64,000 bases of DNA from JBDHUW01 sp964642385 (GTDB lineage Bacteria > Patescibacteriota > Gracilibacteria > Absconditabacterales > Absconditicoccaceae): the NCBI GenBank assembly GCA_964642385.1, contig CAZXON010000002.1:124001-188000 (forward strand), written 5' to 3'. The notes below the pieces were generated by a model. That model worked only from the letters and a program-made list of their open reading frames with translations. It made no database searches and was not told where the DNA came from. Position 1 is the first letter of the stretch. Each line of letters starts with the position of its first letter. The position numbers were made by a program, and so were the translations under genes. Below are positions 62,697-64,000 of the stretch, one piece after another.

Positions 62697-64000
62697 TCTC
62701 AAGCAAACGTTAGAACACTCAGATGATATACAATATGACATATATCTAAAAGGTCTCTCAGAAGACAATGTGAGAGCAATTTCTGCACAATTACAGGAAC
62801 CAGAACGGATGTTACAGATTCGTCTTGCATCATTGAAAAAACGGTATGAAATGTCATATCCTCAGTGGTGACCTGATTTGCATGGGATACAAGAACAGCT
62901 TGAAAGTGGAAATCTTGTCGTCTACGCCAAACCTAAACAATGATCTGCTGGCTATGCAAAAAAACGGGAAGATGTTGATCCCAAAATCAAAAACACATTT
63001 GAAAGATTGGGGATTCCTGAGGCGGAGAGAGCATACTTGGCTGGTGCGGGAGGGCAGTTTGATTCTGAGGTTGTCTATCATAACATCAAAGAACGTCGAG
63101 CAGAAAAAGGAGTAATTTTTGAAGATATGTCACAGGCAGTTTTGAAACACGAGGAACTTGTCAAAAAATATTTTATGAAATTGATACCATATACTGATCA
63201 TAAATTCATGGCTTTACATGGAGCTTTTTGGTCGTGAGGGACATTTATTTATGTGCCAAAATGAGTACAGGTGACGGATCCATTGCAAGCATATTTTCGC
63301 ATGAACACATATGCAGGAGCACAGTTTGAGCACACATTGATTATCATTGATGAAGACACAAAAGGGGATTATATAGAGGGATGTAGTGCACCCAAATTTG
63401 ATACGAAATCATTACACGCATGATGTGTCGAAGTGTATGTTGGGAAAAATGCAAAAATGCGCTATTCATCTGTTGAGAACTGGTCTTTGAACACATATAA
63501 TCTAAACACAAAACGCGCTATTGTTGAAGATAATGGTTACATAGAACGAATAAATGGAAACTTGTGAAGTTGTACGACGATGCTGTACCCTTGTTCTATT
63601 TTGAAAGGAGACAATGCGAAAGCAGATCATATCGGCGTGGTTGTCGCTTGAGAAGGGCAAAATCAAGACAGTGGGTCAAAAGTGATTCATCTAGGAAAAA
63701 ACACTTCAAGCAATATCGTTTCCAAATCTATTAGTAAAGATGGCTGAATTAGCACATATCGCGGTCTTGTGAAAATTGCTTCTAGCGCAGAAAACGCAGT
63801 AAATGCGACAAATTGCGATGCTCTTCTGATGGATGATATTTCCAGAAGCGACACTATTCCGTATATGGATGTCGCGCGTGACGATGCAACCCTAGCACAT
63901 GAAGCAAGTGCCTGAAAGATAGATGAAACGCAACTTTTCTATATGATGTCACGTGGCATCGATGAAACCAAAGCGATGGGAATGATTGTCAATGGCTTCA
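62686..64000 (+). CDS. sufB: Fe-S cluster assembly scaffold SufB (3' end cut by window edge)
   Basis: At least 438 residues of SufB, part of the SufBCD complex that builds iron-sulfur clusters. Family blocks: DLHGIQEQLESGN region, FERLGIPEAERAYLAGAGGQFDSEVVYHN, LHGAFWSGGTFIYVPKGVQVTDPLQAYFRMN and YIEGCSAPKF with the conserved Cys. VNATNCDALLMDDISRSDTIPYMD follows. UGA glycines include GGTFIYVPKGV. The C-terminus lies outside the window; sufC and sufD are not visible. PflA and other radical enzymes in the window need such clusters. Confidence 0.95.

Overview
The window reads as a low-GC Candidate Phyla Radiation chromosome that uses genetic code 25, in which UGA codes for glycine. This fits Absconditabacteria (SR1) or Gracilibacteria; the window alone does not decide between them. 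In-frame UGA falls on glycines that cannot vary: the ClpB P-loops, the SDR nucleotide motif, the UvrC motif near its C-terminus and the NUDIX box. TGG is still used for tryptophan, and genes end in TAA or TAG. Most coding regions look broken under the standard code and become whole under code 25, so the coordinates given here are code-25 coordinates. No rRNA, tRNA or CRISPR array was found.

Region 1 (1-2.7 kb): a prepilin-like surface protein that runs off the window edge, a peroxiredoxin and a decayed IS1595/ISXO2-type transposase. Region 2 (2.75-11.65 kb): an integron-like cassette array. Seven cassettes lie head to tail on the minus strand, each ending in an attC-like site. They carry an HD hydrolase, an ADP-ribosyltransferase-like protein, an unknown protein, an Asp/Glu racemase, a methyltransferase, a divergent regulator/SDR pair and a DUF3850 protein. 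Beyond an attI-like core at about 10.1 kb, a MazF/PemK-like toxin gene and a Xer/IntI-like tyrosine recombinase read away from the array. In each cassette the repeat at its start is complementary to the repeat at its own attC, as expected if the units excise as circles. Most cassettes also carry a second inverted repeat that brackets the ORF.

Region 3 (11.8-34.3 kb): a fused acyltransferase/acyl-ACP synthetase with a phosphopantetheinyl transferase, a NUDIX hydrolase, an RND pump with its adaptor, an SDR, an EamA permease, a nucleoside hydrolase, a PKD-like membrane protein, an SLH-plus-trypsin protease, ClpB and a membrane pyrophosphatase of the K+-dependent type. Together these suggest scavenging of lipids and nucleosides and PPi-driven ion pumping.

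Region 4 (34.5-40.3 kb): a fermentation cluster, pflB-pflA-pduL-ackA, which would turn pyruvate into formate, acetate and ATP. It contains a 100-N gap flanked by an exact 55-bp duplication, best explained as an assembly join.

Region 5 (40.6-64 kb): two frameshifted exported-protein genes, Dus, a lipase-like protein, a UPF0489 protein, an alpha/beta hydrolase, an AbiEi-like regulator, thioredoxin, a YidD-Fmt fusion, a ribosome hibernation factor, GreA, a stand-alone RNA polymerase alpha-CTD-like protein, PNPase, a lytic transglycosylase, PrmC, a transglutaminase/TPR protein with a leaderless promoter, UvrC, a PiT phosphate transporter and the start of a SufB gene. Several dispersed structured repeats recur between genes from about 21 kb onward.
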